Of a stretch of DNA of 64,000 nucleotides, positions 22,044 through 36,500 are shown in pieces. The position numbers and the translations under genes are program-made. The DNA lies in NCBI GenBank assembly GCA_023333565.1, contig JAJKFH010002633.1, positions 1-64,000 of the forward strand, read 5' to 3'. The notes beneath the pieces were generated by a model that saw nothing but the letters and a program-made list of their open reading frames with translations, did no database searches and was not told the origin of the DNA. The stretch's first letter is position 1, and each line of letters starts with the position of its first letter. This DNA comes from Puffinus mauretanicus. Its lineage: Eukaryota; Chordata; Aves; Procellariiformes; Procellariidae.

Positions 22044-25000
22044 GGCACAGATGTGGCAAGTAGTTGCAGACTACCTAAAGGTGTACCTCTCTTTTGGGGA
22101 AGGAGCTGGCTCCAAAAGAACTGATGGGGCTGTGACAAATAGCAGCTCTCTTTCCATGTCTCCAGAGCAATGGTATCCAAGCCACACGCAGAAGATGACC
22201 CATTGTATCTCTCTGCCAAAACCTAACAAGTGCTGCTGCCCATGGGAACTAGCTCAGGATGACCAACCTAACACAGGGACTGGGTGTTTACAATTACCAG
22301 GAATGAAATGGTCTCAGTAAAAATAACATAAAAACAACAGTGAATTGCACATACTGCATGTAGTACTTTAAAATGTGTTGGAGGAGATTTCAGCAGGAGA
22401 CTTTTGTTTTCCAACAACGGAACAATTATACAGCGACTAGAATGATATTTTGATTCCCAATATTTTTTCCCCTCCTTTGGCAGTCTCAGGAGAGGCAGTA
22501 ATGATGTAGAAAAAAATAAAATCTCAGTTAAATCATTAACTTCCCAAATTTTTTTAAATTTCAAAATAACATTCCCTATTATAATAAAGATCATATTAAA
22601 AAGCAGAGAATACATGTTATTCTACTTTTGACTAAATTGGGTAACGCATATTTATGTAAATACCAAAGTGCCAGAGATGAAGGCCTTTATTCTGCACCAT
22701 TGTTTGACACTGATTTGAATGGGATCAAGGTCACGTACTACAGGCCCGTGAAAGATATAGAATGATTAAAATCAAGATAATAGGACAGAGAACTGGAAAA
22801 GCACATATTAAAGAGAACAACAAAGAATGTTAAAATGAAGATTACTTAAAACTAGATGGAAACGTTGTTATTATTTCTCAACTATTGGGTAAAACAATGT
22901 GTGCTACTTGTGTTATTCCTGTCATTTGCATGACAGGAGACAGACTGATTTTAAAGTTTAGTTTCACCTAAGCATATATGGCAATTACTTTCCATAATGT
23001 CCAGTAGCCTTATTTTTTCCAGTTCTTAAATTATATAACCTGTTTGCATTTAAAATAGATGGAGCCCAGCTTTTAGACTAAAACACTTAAGAAAAATTTA
23101 TCACTATGTGAACTCTGTGCTAGCATTTCTATTTTCCCCCTAACTGTATGCCAACGAGGCAAAACCCAACTGCTTTGTATCCACACTCCCTGGTCACTAT
23201 AAGCAAGTGTTCATCTGACCATGAATCTGTTATAAATTGTAGAGATGAAGCCAAAGGTTGGCACTGAGGAACACGCTTACTAACAGAGCCCAATTTCTTA
23301 TGAGAGGTCTTAACTTAAGCGTAATATATTTTTTATAGATAAAAGTTACACTTTGCCTTATCTCCCTATCTAGCCTTCAGAGCATAAAATAACCATGTGG
23401 TAAAACCAACTGATGCATAAATTATGGGAAGGTAGCAGTAGAAGAATCTACTGTCACCCATATTTTAATCTATACATTAAAGATCAGTTATGTCCATGGG
23501 CAAACACGCTGATTCTGTAGTGTGCTTAGCTCCCCAAGGAGACGAGCTTTCTATATTACAGGACAGAGCTGAAAGAGGCAAATATATATATAACAATGTT
23601 TTAATCGGATATTGCAGAACATAAACTAATTGCAGCTGATGTTACTAATGTTGTTATAAGTTGGGAGTGGTGGGCTGGTTATGTTGATTATGTGGCAGTG
23701 TGGTCTTCCCTATAATTCTTCAAAGGAAATATCCTCCAGCAGGAAATGTAATAATTGCCACGGTTTTTGGTGGCATTCATTGCCACTGATCTATGAAGAG
23801 AAATGCCAGGAAAGCACCTGGACGGCTGCTGAAAACCTCTAAATTAGTGGGAATGCTGTGTCAATATTTTATGGAAGGTGGCTCCTGTAGTTAATATCAG
23901 TAAATATTTTGGCAAGGAAAAATGAGTTTATAATTTGTTATTTAATACACAATGGGAGTACTGTGCCTCTTATGTAAATCAGCTACCCAGACAAAAGAAT
24001 TTAAATCCAAACAGAATGAGATGAGAGGTTACCAGGATGGAAAGAGTGATTGTGAAATTATGCAAAGAACCTACATTGTATCAGAAGAGGTAATTTCTAC
24101 AGAGATAGGGAAGTATTCATGCTATCAAATAAGGTCCTGAGGAAATCTCCTCAGGGATACTGTGTAGTTTTGTTCAAGCAAAATGATTTAAAATCTAAAA
24201 CAGATGTGAAAAATCAGGGAAAGGAAGAGCCTAGCTTTTTCTTTTAAGGCGGAAATGATTGGCACATTTAGGAGGGGGAAAAAATAAGTGAGTGCTGAAA
24301 GAGGATACAATTCCTGTCAATATACATATCATAAAGTGAGATGAACTATTTAAACCAAAACCCACCACTGTCATAAAACCAAATTGGTATAAACTGGCTA
24401 TGAATAAATTTAGGCTGGCAATTTGAAAAAGGTTTCTAATAATTAGAGTAAAATAGTTCTGGGACATATTAAGTTTCAAAGCCTTACCAATCCTATGAAT
24501 AGGGGAAAAGGGTTATAAGATGCAGTGCTCATGATAGTGGACTAGGTTTTAGTAACCATTGAAATCCCCATGAGGTAACTATCCCTAATAAGTGTAGAAT
24601 ACTAGTCTGCAAAAGGAAAAAAAAAGAATCTCCTAAAGAACTGAGTAGCTCTGTGCAGCATGGTATTCGTGTGGCTTAAGAAGTGTTCCTTTAGAGGTTG
24701 TTTTAAAAGGGATTGTGTTTGTTCGTGAACAATTAAAAAAAAAGGATTAGAAAATAATGCTATCAAATTAAAGATTATTTTGTATTAGGATATATTGTGT
24801 TCCTCTCATATGTTCTGAATCCTCTGGTAACTGAACCTATAGGGTAAAGTGAGCAAGACTGAAGACCGTAGTAGATCACTCACTAGTATGTTTTAATGCT
24901 TGTGTGTGAAGTTAAGTAGAGCCAACATTAAAGTCGGTTGTGTTTTTCATTCCCTATCAACATATAGCCCACAGCTATCACTAAACTTCCTCACACATGT

Positions 25001-26250
25001 ATGCTTCTGACAGACAGTGTTAATAAAAAAAATGGGGGGGTTCAGTTGTGGATATACACATCAATATGCCCTGATTTGCAATTTTCATCCCAGTGTACAG
25101 TCTGGAATGACATTTCCTTGTGCTCTTCCCGAGGCTGCTTTGAGCTGATAATTTAGGAATTTTAAGGCATTGAGAAGAATTAATAAAATGTCTTCAATAA
25201 TTGCTTCCTATACAAATGTTTAGTAAAATGGAGGGCTGAAAAGAGATGTCTGCCATCATACCTTTCAAAAGTCTAAGGAAACAATGGTGTGGCATTTCTT
25301 GGTGCTGTTATTTCCTATACATTTGATCACACTGTAGAAGCCATCATCACTGTCAATTTTTTGGAAGGGCCCATTTGGTACTGGAAGCATCAGAGCTGTT
25401 GTCTTTTTTAAATAAGATTTTTTCTCTGGAAACTAAGACAGGAGCTCATTTCTCAGCCATGGACCTCAGTTTCCTTAACACAAAACACCACATACAAACC
25501 CCACAAAAGGTGAGGGAGGTAGTGACAGAGGAGAGGAACAGGCTATATCAAAGAAAGGAACGAGGCAGATTAGTATTGTAGAAGCTGAGGAAAGAAATGG
25601 GCTGTAGTCAGCAAGCTGTAACTAACAGGTGACCCTGAGGTGGCTTTCAACAGGTAGCTCAGCAAACTGGTCAGCCATTGCCTCCAGCTCTTCAGAGCCT
25701 TTGCTTCCTTGGGCATTGAATTGCATGCACAGTGTCGCTGCTGGGCAACTCAGAGCTGGGATTATAGACGCACCAAAGAGCAATCAAGTTCATCTTCCAC
25801 AGTTGCCCTATCAATAGGGAGTAAACAGCAGGAACGGTTCTGTCTGTCTTTGTCAGAAATTCACTGTATCGGTAAATTGCTTCTGGCCTGCATTGTAATT
25901 GGTCAGCTTGCTTTAGGGAATTTTCCATTCAACCTGGTGGATAAAAGGTACAGTAATGGGATGGATCATCATTCCCAGAATGTTTACAAAAGGCTAGATT
26001 ACTGAGTGCACAAAGTCCTCTTTCTAAATCCAGTGGCTCATAGGCTGGGAACAGAGAAGAGCAGCTCGAAGAGAGTTTCTGGGATTGTGAGTTGATAGAT
26101 TTCCACTGAAAAAATAATATTTGTATGCCAGTACTGTGGCCTCATTATTACAGGCAGTATAGGTGCACAGAACAAAAAGATGCTGATTTTGGTCCTGAGG
26201 AATCAAACAGCAATAGTTTCCTACAGTGGAATAATAGTTTAATTAAAGTA

Positions 26251-26267
26251 AAAAAAAAAAAAAAAAG
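26251..26267. repeat. A-homopolymer run
   Basis: About 17 consecutive A residues followed by GGAG. Simple low-complexity sequence. Confidence 0.85.
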
Positions 26268-29200
26268 GAGAAAGTAGGACATTTTTTAAGAATGTCTGAA
26301 TCTAAAAAATATCAATGAGTTTCATTTCTGATTGTGATATACTTTAACAACCTCTCTCAGTCTAGTCAGCTGGGCATAACAAAGACATGACATGAGTTAA
26401 ATAACCGGCTTTGGTGAAACTGCTTGCATAAGTACATACTTGAGCAAAATAAAAGCTTTAAATGATTGTATTTCCATGTCTAGCTATACCTGGACAATGT
26501 TCTCCAAAATAATCTAATTTCCATCCTTTAGTTTCAAATGTAAATCTCCTGCACAAGAAAGAATTTTTGTTTTATCTTCAGGGCCTAAACTCATAGCAGG
26601 TAGTGATGCTTTACAATTAGCAATTCCTATTATCAAAATTATATTAGTTTCTTGATCTATTTATCAAGGGGATTCTCTGGAAGGTACATGCTTGTGAAAA
26701 GGTAGAAAAAAAGGAACAGATAATTTAAACTGAGAAGCTACATATACATAACAGAAAACTTTAAAAAATGTTTTCAGGGAGCCTAGTTTAGTTTACCAGT
26801 AATCTCAAAGGGTTGACAAGTACATAGAATGGATGTTCACAAAGGCAAAGGAGTCTTTCACTGATGTTCCTATGGCTACCACGGGCTACCTCCAATGGCA
26901 TTGGGAGCCTAAGGGGCCCCTCAGATGGGTAACAGAGATACCAAAGGTTTAGGAGATAAGGATGGGACACCTATTTAGGTCTATTCCCACAATGCCAGTT
27001 ATGCAAGAGGTCTGTCCCAGGTAAGAATATCTCCTACAGGCAATGATAAATGATATCTCCAAGGGCAATGATAAGAGTTTGAGCTCTCGTGGACACCTGT
27101 GGCCCAGGGAGAAGGGCAGAGAGACATGAGGGGCTCAGAGGTGGGCAGGAAGGACCAAAGAGAGGTAGGGAGTTCTGGTTCCCAAAATGTCCCTTATTTT
27201 CCAGCTCCATTACAGATGTGAGGCAGCACAACAGAGAAGTCGTCTGCTCTAGGTAAAGGGCTAGCACTTAACCACTCAAGAGCACAGGAGAAATCAGGCT
27301 CCCTTCTGATACTGCTCCACAACATCAGCCCTCAGTCCATCTTTGAAGGTCTTGGGAAAAGCATGACCAGACCCTGATGAAACAGTACATTTTTAAAAGA
27401 TGTCGGCTTCCTGCAGAATCTTGCAGAAATCTCAGTGAACAACAAGAAATTTATCCATGAGCCTAATCCCACATCATTCAAAAACCTCTAAGCTGTTTTG
27501 CCACTGACCAGGGTCAGACCGACCCCATACGCCCTCACTGCATTTTGTCAGCTCTATCATTTTGTCAGTATTGAACTCCTGGGTTTCCAAACAAGGGTAG
27601 AGTTTCTCTCGGTGAGATAAACAAGTGCTAGCGCTGGGAAGGGTTCTAGGGAACGGTGCTGGCTAGGCCAGCAGGATTAGGAATGTTCTCAAGCATCAGT
27701 TTGTTTGACAAGAACACAAGCGTGTTTCAGCTTGGCAACAAAAGAGAATACTGATGCCAAGATTGCCTTCTGTATTTTTTTTTATAATACACTGCAGGAG
27801 CCTGTGTTTTGACAATCTCTCTTTGTATTTCTTCTTATTTGTTTGGTGTATTTAATCAAAGATCCCAAGGAAACTCAAATGGTAAGGAGGAGAGTGAATC
27901 TTATTTTTTGTAAACATTACCATAATCCATTTCCACAATATATCCACTTTCAAAATCTAATATTTTAAGGATAATTATTAGATCAAACCTTCTACTGATC
28001 TGTTTCCCTAGAACAAAGAACATTTATTTAGAGAATATGGTGTGTCATCATTTCAGTTAGTAAGTTCATAAATCATTTAAGTTGCCCTAAAAAAATTAGG
28101 ATAATAGAGACTGTAACTTAATGGTTTCATGCAATCACTGAAGCAGTATAAAAGCTGTTTAACACTAATAATAGATTCATTCTTCAGTCAGCAGGATAGT
28201 CTGCCAGGATCTTGGGCATGAAATCAGGTCATTTTCATTAATTCTTTGAAGTTTTTTGGTTAGTTGGGTCTTTGTTCTTTCATTTACCCTTCTTTTTCAT
28301 TTTTGTTGAAATATCCCTGCTAGTACTACCACTGGTATTCAAGACGTAGGCAATTTCAAGTGTTAATGACTTTCATAAAGGGGAAAAAAAATTACCAAGA
28401 TTTCTTTTGGTTACTGAAAAAAAAAGGTTTTTTTATTACTTGAATCAAGTTCTCTGTGCTTTCATTTTAACCCCTATACTGTTATTTTTCTTTACTGCTG
28501 CTAGGTCAGTAGTCATCTCCAAACAGAATGGCTTTCAGGTTTTTCTTTTTGTCCATATGTTAAGTTATATGGGTGGCATATTATATCTTACATAGAGAAA
28601 AGAACTGAATAGCACAGAAATGTTTTCTGTATAGAAGGACGGTAGCATTGATTGGAATGTATGATTCTTTGTATAGAAGGGTATTTGTGCCTCTTCCATA
28701 CAGAAAAAGAACAACTGACACCAACTGTGCTCACTCAAGAATTTTTGTCGTTTTCTTCTACTATCATTGACTTAAGGTCGTGGTCAATATCTCAGAATTC
28801 AAATCTTAGTTGTCTTGTAGCTCTGATTGATTGATTCTACAGGTTTTACTGGTCATTATGCTGGTTGTGAATTTTTATTGTATAGCTACAGATTCGTTCC
28901 AACAGAGACCCTTGTGAAGAAAAGCAATACTTCAAAATAATGTCTTGTTGCTTGATTCTCCCTAGAATCCCAATATGACTGTTATGGATAATAGTGTTCT
29001 TAAGGTCATTAATGGCTCCATATCTCAATTCATCTTCTGATACTCTCAATTTCTACTTTATTTATGCAGCTTGAGAAGAGAAGATATTTTTACTGACCAG
29101 ACAATTTGATATATATAGAGCTCTGAAAACTGCACACACAAAGCCCACTAGCAATTTAGAAGTTGTGTATGCAGGTCTCACATGCATAGAAGAGACAGCA

Positions 29201-30740
29201 TCTGGCTTTAAGTAATGAATATTAATTTCTCAAGGGAAAAACACATATACAGGTTTCAACTTATATGAGTAACATAATTTAAAATCAAAAGCATAAGACA
29301 TTCTACCAAATATTCTGAAAGATCAGCAGAATCTGAGACCTGAGGAAATACAATTGATTAATTTAAAATAAATATTTGTATCTTAACTAGTTCTGAAGTA
29401 TATTCTTACAGTTCTTGAAATTTAACAAATAGGGATTTTTAACTTATATCCTGACTGCTAGTAGTAGAATTGGATGTTTTACTAGGAACTCAAGTACAAT
29501 ATCAGCTTTGCCTACTGATAAATATGTTCTATTAATAGAAAGTAAACAGAGGCAACACATTTTTATTCAGTTACATCTAATTGCATTTTACTTAAACCAC
29601 GTCTTTAGCCATTTACATAAAATACTGGTTATAGATTATAATAATAAAACTAAATTCTAAATATTGCCCAGCATAACCAAGCTGATAACATTGTATTAAA
29701 ATGCCTCTGTCAGAAGCATTCTGTCAGATCTTGCTGCATTTTCCTGTGATTTTGGTCAACTCTAGATTGTGCCACTTACATTAAACTTTAGCTGTGGCTA
29801 CAGTAAAAGACATCTGAGAATCTGTAACTGAAACACATTAACATAAACCTTCTGTTTCATACAGGGGCTATTATGACTTTGCTCCAGTTTTTTTCTTTAT
29901 CTTTCCATGTGATTCTGGATATAGTTAATGAAATTAGCCTTGACAGGATATAGTTTTTCTATGTGTGTACAGAAAAAATATATATGCATGTACGTGGCTA
30001 CAGAAGCTCTATATTTAACCCCCAGTTTTCCACAGATTCCTTGTGTGATAATGTCATGTGAAATCCATATGCCATAGATTTTCCACCCGTATCTTCACTT
30101 GTGGATCCAATATGTGCTCACGCTTGGGCAGCGTGATAAGACCTGTCAATATAACTGTTTGAAAAACATTACAAGTTGTGCATAACTCCTAACTTTCAAG
30201 GAATCTGAAGGAAGTTCATGCTGAGTTCAGTGACCAAGCTGTGTGCCCGTTATGACTAACAGCATGTGAGTACAACACAGAAACTGGATCCTGATCAGTT
30301 CTTTCATATGTCTCTTAAAAGGCTCACTAGCCTCTGTTTCATTGCTAATTTCCTCAAGTACGCTTTCCTGCTTGAACACCTTTGTCTTTTTACTTTTTTT
30401 GGTGTCAGGGATTGAAAAGTATCTGAAAGATATTTTTATTTGATTTGCCTCTGAAATTTGCTTTTTCTTTTAGTAAAACTATTTCTCGTATGGTCAACTT
30501 TGAAGGTCTATCTGTTTATTTAGAATTTTGCCTGAAGAAGAAATGGTTATGTCTTTTTTTTACTGCCGTCTCCTTGGCCTGGATGAGTACAAGCAAATGT
30601 GTGCTTGTTTCCTGGTTCTGACACTGAAGTTCTGTGTGACTTGGGTATGCGTGTCCTTGGTACCAAAACCATCAAGGAGCGTCACATATCAGTATAATAT
30701 ATGAAGTCCTCTGACACTCAACTTTCCTGTTATGAGAGAC

Positions 30741-30770
30741 AAAACAAACAGACAAAACAAACAAACAAAG
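30741..30770. repeat. (AAAC)n-like low-complexity tract
   Basis: Repeating ACAAAACAAAC-type units with one GAC interruption. A short microsatellite-like stretch. Confidence 0.75.
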
Positions 30771-30924
30771 AGTTCAAAAAAGTTTTTGAGTGCGATGGTT
30801 GTTTTCCCAGACAATGAGATTGACAGAATATGAGTAACTTAAAAAGGAATTTTAACCACAGGAATTTATTGGAATTAAAAGACAATTAACATTAAAGTTT
30901 AAACTTAAAAGGCTTGTGAACTAA

Positions 30925-30977
30925 GAATGAAACAAAAATGAATGAAACAAAAATTTTCATTAAAATGAAACAAAAAT
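30925..30977. repeat. Three copies of a 15-bp A-rich unit
   Basis: GAATGAAACAAAAAT occurs twice head to tail at 30925-30954 without mismatch. A third copy with one change is at 30963-30977 after an 8-base gap. A local duplication. Confidence 0.85.
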
Positions 30978-32994
30978 AAGTGTGCTTCTACTTTTAAAAA
31001 ATGTCTCTGTGTGCGTATTCTATATTTATTAGGAGACAAAATTTTATAGATAACAGTCACACTTATTTCATTCTATTTCTCTTGTCTTCACAGTTAAAAC
31101 ATGAAAATTGCAAACCACGAGTGGGTTTGCAAGATTTCACATCATTGTTGACAGCAATAAAACCGTCTTCATTTGGTATTTATGCCAATACGAAGTAAGA
31201 GTTGGCAAGTTTCTACACAACAAAAGCTGAGGTCACATGACTCCAGTTTCTAATTCAGTTTGAAACTTTGGGAATTCCCATGTATGGTTGATAGACATGA
31301 GTCAATACTCATCTCACTCTGAGAAGTACTGGCTCTGTCACAGTGTTTGGAATAAAACAGAAGGAAAAGGTCAATTTTAATTAAGTAAACTCAGTAGCTA
31401 TATCTCAGAAATGAGCCAGGGAACAGAACTTTTGAGAGAGGGTGGGGGGAAACAGAGAGAGGACCAGTTACATGTTATCGAATGGGTTTGTGGCCGAAAG
31501 CTGTGTCTGAAGACAGTACGTACGCGATATGAAGTGGTTTCACCCATGTGAAATCTGCATTTCCAACCTGTGGTGAAAAAAACCTTGTGCTTTTCTTCTC
31601 TGTTTTCATGTGAGATCATCCTGAAATGTGTTAACAAAACAGTAATTTCAGAAGGTGCAAGTAGCATCCCTTAAAGCTGGAAAACAAAGGAAAATGATGG
31701 TAACAATCCCAGGTGTGGAAAGGCCACTGGAGCGATTGCCTGCTAACGCTGTCTGCTGAGTGCAGGGCAAGAGGAAAGTGGCTTGAGCTTAATACCCGCG
31801 GGGTAATGACAGGGAACCAGCTGTTCTTTGCGTGCCATAATGAATACAGATTGCTTTCCTACAGCTTTGTGTCTTCTGGTTGGTGGCGGGGTCTGACTGG
31901 AGCTTATCCTGCAGTTAAGGCATTTATAAGAGGGTCACTCTTTTGCACTCACATTCAGCTCTGTGGGGTCATTTTCAGGTGTGCCTTATTTTGCCCACTT
32001 ACATTCATAAAATAGTGATTTATGGTTTAACTTGTCTAGAAATCAGTGAAATTTCTTTGAAGTTGGACAGTGAGTTCAGAAATCATTTGGAAGGGATATA
32101 GCCATATGCCTGCAACACCCACCTATATCTGCTACCACGACGCAGTCACATAGCCTCCAGTTTTTAAGAAACAAGGCTAAATCAAATCTGGAATCAGCCT
32201 AAATGGGAAAGGTTGCATTCTTGACTGATAAGGATCGCTAATGCCACTGACTTGAAAATGCACCAGCTTACTGAGGTGAGATTTTGAGGACAGGAGCTTG
32301 GGCCTCCACTGACATCTAGAAGGTGATGCAGGCTGGCTCTTCATGGCCAGATTTGTAAGGGGAAACTCAGGACCACGTCCCACCTCCAGAGTCCCATTGT
32401 ACTCTCTGCTCTTGTGAAGGACACCTAGACAACTGAGGCTGAGAACAGCAGGGCGCATCTCAAAGTGTATTTGCTCCACAGGTTATATGTGGTCTTGTTT
32501 TGTAGTAGGGAAGGATTAACTCCGTGGCAGGTGGTAAGTGTTTAATTTTTCAGGAGCTGGGACATTTGTATTCTTTACAAATAATGTCTTAGCAACATAG
32601 TCTGAACTTAATTTTTTAAAATACACAGTTCTCAGTTTCCCCCTGCCCCAGATACATTTGTTTCTAATTAGAGAAATGGATCATGGATTTAATGCTTGCT
32701 CATCATTTTCGCACTAGAGATTGTCTAATGACCTATGGTGCACGGAGATTTCTAACAGCGCTATAAACAGTTCATAGAAGTAGACCACAAAGTACACAGG
32801 GCGTAGGTGACTGAGACAATATAGGAAGAACAGGTTTATGTTTGGTAAAAGTCTTTTTTTTTAAGTTTTGAGCGTTGGATATTACATCCAAAATCCATAT
32901 TATATTTTACTATTTTCGTATGGAAGGATGTCACTATTACACCCAGAGTTGCTGCTGGGACCTATTGAATTATTTGTTCTTACCAGATCAAAGC

Positions 32995-33562
32995 AACAAG
33001 GTGATTTTCCCCCTCTGCTCTGCTCTGGTGAGACCCCCCCTGCAGTGCTGCATCCAGCTCGGGGGTCCTCAGCACAGAACAGACATGGACCTGTGGGAGC
33101 GGGTCCAGAGGAGGCCACGAAAATGATCAGGGGGATGGAACACCTCTGCTCTGAGGAAAGTCTGAGAGAGTTGGGGTTGTTCAGCCTGGAGAAAAGAAGG
33201 CTCTGGGGAGGTCTTATTGCAGCCTTTCAACACTTAAAGGTGCTTATAAGAAAGACAGAGAGAGACTTTACTAGGGCCTGTAGTGACAGGTCAAGGAGCA
33301 ACAGTTTTAAATGGATAGAGGGTAGATTTAGATTGTACAAAAGGAAGAATTTTTTTTACTATGAGGGTGGTGAGACACTGGGACAGGTCACCCAGAGAAG
33401 TTGTGGATGCCCCATCCCTGGAAGTGTTCAAGGTCAGGTTGGGTGGGGCTTTGAGCAACCTGATCTAGTGGAAGATAATCCTGCCCATGGCAGGGGGGTT
33501 GGAACTAGATGATCTTTAAAGGACCCTTCCAACCCAAACCATTCTATGATTCTATGATTCTA
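32995..33562 (+). mobile_element. CR1 LINE, 5'-truncated 3' end
   Basis: This is the last ~570 bp of a CR1 retrotransposon in sense orientation. It contains the C-terminal part of the reverse-transcriptase ORF ([12 protein letters not shown], then [20 protein letters not shown]) followed by the CR1 3' end: a CCTTCCAACCCAAACC box and the octamer-type tail ATTCTATGATTCTATGATTC. The 214-codon open frame over it is a CR1 remnant plus read-in, not a host gene. It is 5'-truncated, as most CR1 copies are, and is the same subfamily as the copy at 37.4-38.2 kb. Confidence 0.93.
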
Positions 33563-36500
33563 AGAATGAATGCAAGAAGCTGTGTGGCCTTCACCATTCA
33601 GGCAATCAGACAACATGAACAGTTTTCCTCTGCACCTTAACACTGTTAATCAATATAGTTCTTGTCAGCTTATAATTTCATGAGATAGTCACTGTGTGTC
33701 TCACCTGTTGGGTCTTAGCTAAATGTTCAGTGGAAGGTGGCTCACAGCATACAACTCAGAATCAAACACAGTTGCTATTTTTTCTGCTTCGCTGAAAAAA
33801 AAAATCATTAAATTGTTCTCCTGCCACAAGGGTAGGTAATACCTTTTAATCAGTGCTGAAATGCAATAGTGAAAGAGTTCACATTGCAGACGCCCTGGGC
33901 AAAGCCTGACTAGTTATTTACCCTTTGGCTGTTACCAGGTCCTGAAAATCAGGGGCCACACTCTCTCTGTAACAATGTTATGCAAAAATGTCATGGAGTT
34001 ACCTGTAAGTTAGTCTTCTGGGATAGTAAACTCACTATCGCAGATGAAGTAATCCATTTGTAGGTAAAGCAAAGGGTCTGAACTGATTGACTACAGAAAT
34101 TTCTGGGTTTAAACTAACATGAAATGGTGCGTTGATCTTCATTGTGAATAGACAGGCATACGCAGAGGAAAATACATAAAAGTATAAACATATCTACTGT
34201 GGACTAATGCTGAGACTAATCCAGCAAAAGGATTAGGATTTTGGATTTGTTTAACTCCTTTCTGACATAAAGAAAGATGTTTTTATCACTGATAACAAAT
34301 GGTAGAATTTGGAACAGCGGTATGGAGATTTAATTCTCATGCTGTGAAACAAGGAATGGTCACACTCCTCATAGGCAGAAGCAGAAGGTGGTCTTCACTA
34401 ATGTGTTCAAGGACTACACATTTACTTTTTGAGATTTTCAGCTACTAATGAATGCAGTACATAAATGTGATAGCTACCCCACCAGTTCTGAGCCGTCAAT
34501 AATTTTCCACCAAAATACTTTCTTAATGGCAAGTCAATGGCCAATTAAATGAAAATTTCATATTTTTAAGGATTCTCTGAAAACTTAAATTCAAACTTGA
34601 AAGCAAGCAAGAATCTATTTCTACATCCAAGATATCAGAGTGTGTTAAGAATTTGCTTCTCACCCCCAACAACCACCCCAAATGCCTCTGACATCTGCTT
34701 TTCTTAGATTTTTCTTTTTCCTAGGAACAATTCTAAACACCAATAACTAAGTCTCTTAATGCCACTCCCCAGTTAAACCTGAATATAGAGGAAAAAACTG
34801 CCCAATACTTTTTAATTCTGGTTGCTCTTCTCATCCTGTTCTTCTATGGTCTCTCCATAGTGTGCTGGAAACCAAAATACTCTACCTAGGAAACTGAAGC
34901 ATTGGAAGGTGATTTGATGTCAGAGGGGAAGTTTAGTCCCAATTATGTTGGTCCAAAAACACAGTGCGAAATGATAACAACATGGTGGTTGTTACTATGG
35001 TTGTTACACAACAACATGGAGCAGGTACAAATGCTGCATAATGCAGCGCTCTTTAATATCTACCACTAAACAAATTCTTCTGGTTTGTTACATTTCTCTA
35101 AGGTCTTTCCAGGTTGTTTGAACACCTTTTTCATACCAAATGATATTCAAAACCACCAGTTTCACTGAAGTCAATGATATAATTAACTTTTTACTGGAAA
35201 TAAAACTTAGAGAACATGTGTGAGTATGTGTGTGCAGATTTTGGAACCCATTTTGAGGCAGGTAGCATGTCAGACATACACACTGTGTTTCCTCTGAAGT
35301 AGTTGGTAGTAATTTCTGTTTTCAACCTTTTTTTTATGCTGATAAGCTAAAACTAGCAATTCCAGGAAAGAACACAATTGTCTATTATAAACATCTCCTA
35401 TTTCCTCGTCTTATTTAATGTGCTCATGTCATTTCTGCTGGGTAAATCATATCAAGTTGGTGGTATTTGTGAAAGGATTATCTTTACTCTGTATCTCTCC
35501 ACTCTATTGCCAGGGGTATTCAATGGTACAAGATGATATTTTATTCAAAATCTGGCAAAGCATAGAGTAACACACTCCTCCTTGCTCTCCAGTAATACCC
35601 TGAAGAGCAAATGGAGTTCACCTTTACCATTTTACTGCAATGCTTGTTCCTACTTTTTTTTTTCCTTTTCTTTTTTTTTTCCCCAGAGCCATAGACATCC
35701 CATAGCTGCAGCATGCAATGGACTGCAGAACAAGATAATTGGCATTGCCTTTTCTGTTTAAAGATTCACAGACTTCACATCATGCTAACTATAGCTGCAA
35801 CACTTTCAGTTGGTGAGGGGGCTTTTATTCATGCATTGGTTCATTGGGAAAAGTGATTGAATATTGCATGATGGCAACAGTTCTACTCTGGTTTTACTAA
35901 ACTGGAAAAGTTAGCCAGACATGTCAGATGTGTAGCAGATAAAATTGCAAGCATAAATTCTAATTTTCCAGTTATGTATTTAACTGATTTTGTAGGATGG
36001 CTGCTACTCAAGTATGAAATAGTCTTGTATCTCACTCTTAAAGCATAAGGCATTTCACATTTTCACATCTTTAGCTCTGCTTTGATTTCATGACAAAATA
36101 CTAATAAAAGTAGGGGAACAAAGCTGACTCTGAGTTTCATATCAATCACTAATAAAAAGTGGCCCGTGTAAATTCTTCTAAATTCTAAGCCATCCCTTGC
36201 TGTCAATATAGACACAATTCACTGATCAGCAGCAATAAAGGCTCTTTAATTGCATACTTTTGTTATACATATTTCTAAGTAAGCATCTCCAAAGTATCAA
36301 AAGCATAATTAAAATCTATAATTCAACTATCTGGGTCCATTGATAGAAATATAGCCACATTTTAAATGAGCTTTAACAGTTTAACAGCTCTGTGCTTCAA
36401 AGAAAAGTAGATTAATACAAATAGCCTGCAGGGAAAGATAAAGGTTCAGATCTCAGCAATCTGAAAAACTTTGCATTTCTATGGAATCCAATTTCAGGCT

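Larger units (their letters stand above)
19637..32994 (+). other. BRINP3: BRINP3 intron 2, first quiet stretch
   Basis: AT-rich non-coding DNA following the donor GTATGA at 19637. I see no further BRINP3 exon; the expected continuation (EFGRWKV-like) is absent. There is a T27 run (22013-22039), an A-run (26251-26267), an AAAC-rich patch (30741-30770) and a three-copy 15-bp repeat (30925-30977). Short phrases near 22680-22740 look like very old LINE remnants, too degraded to call. A GC box and TATA-like pair near 31880-31930 is discussed as a finding. Otherwise nothing is supported. Confidence 0.7.

Noticed and set aside
26770..27280. Somewhat unusual purine-rich stretch, considered as an LTR
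   Set aside because: No TG...CA ends, target duplication or known LTR phrases could be found.
32868..33512. A 214-codon open frame
   Set aside because: It is the C-terminal end of CR1 reverse transcriptase plus chance upstream codons, and it ends inside the CR1 3' region.
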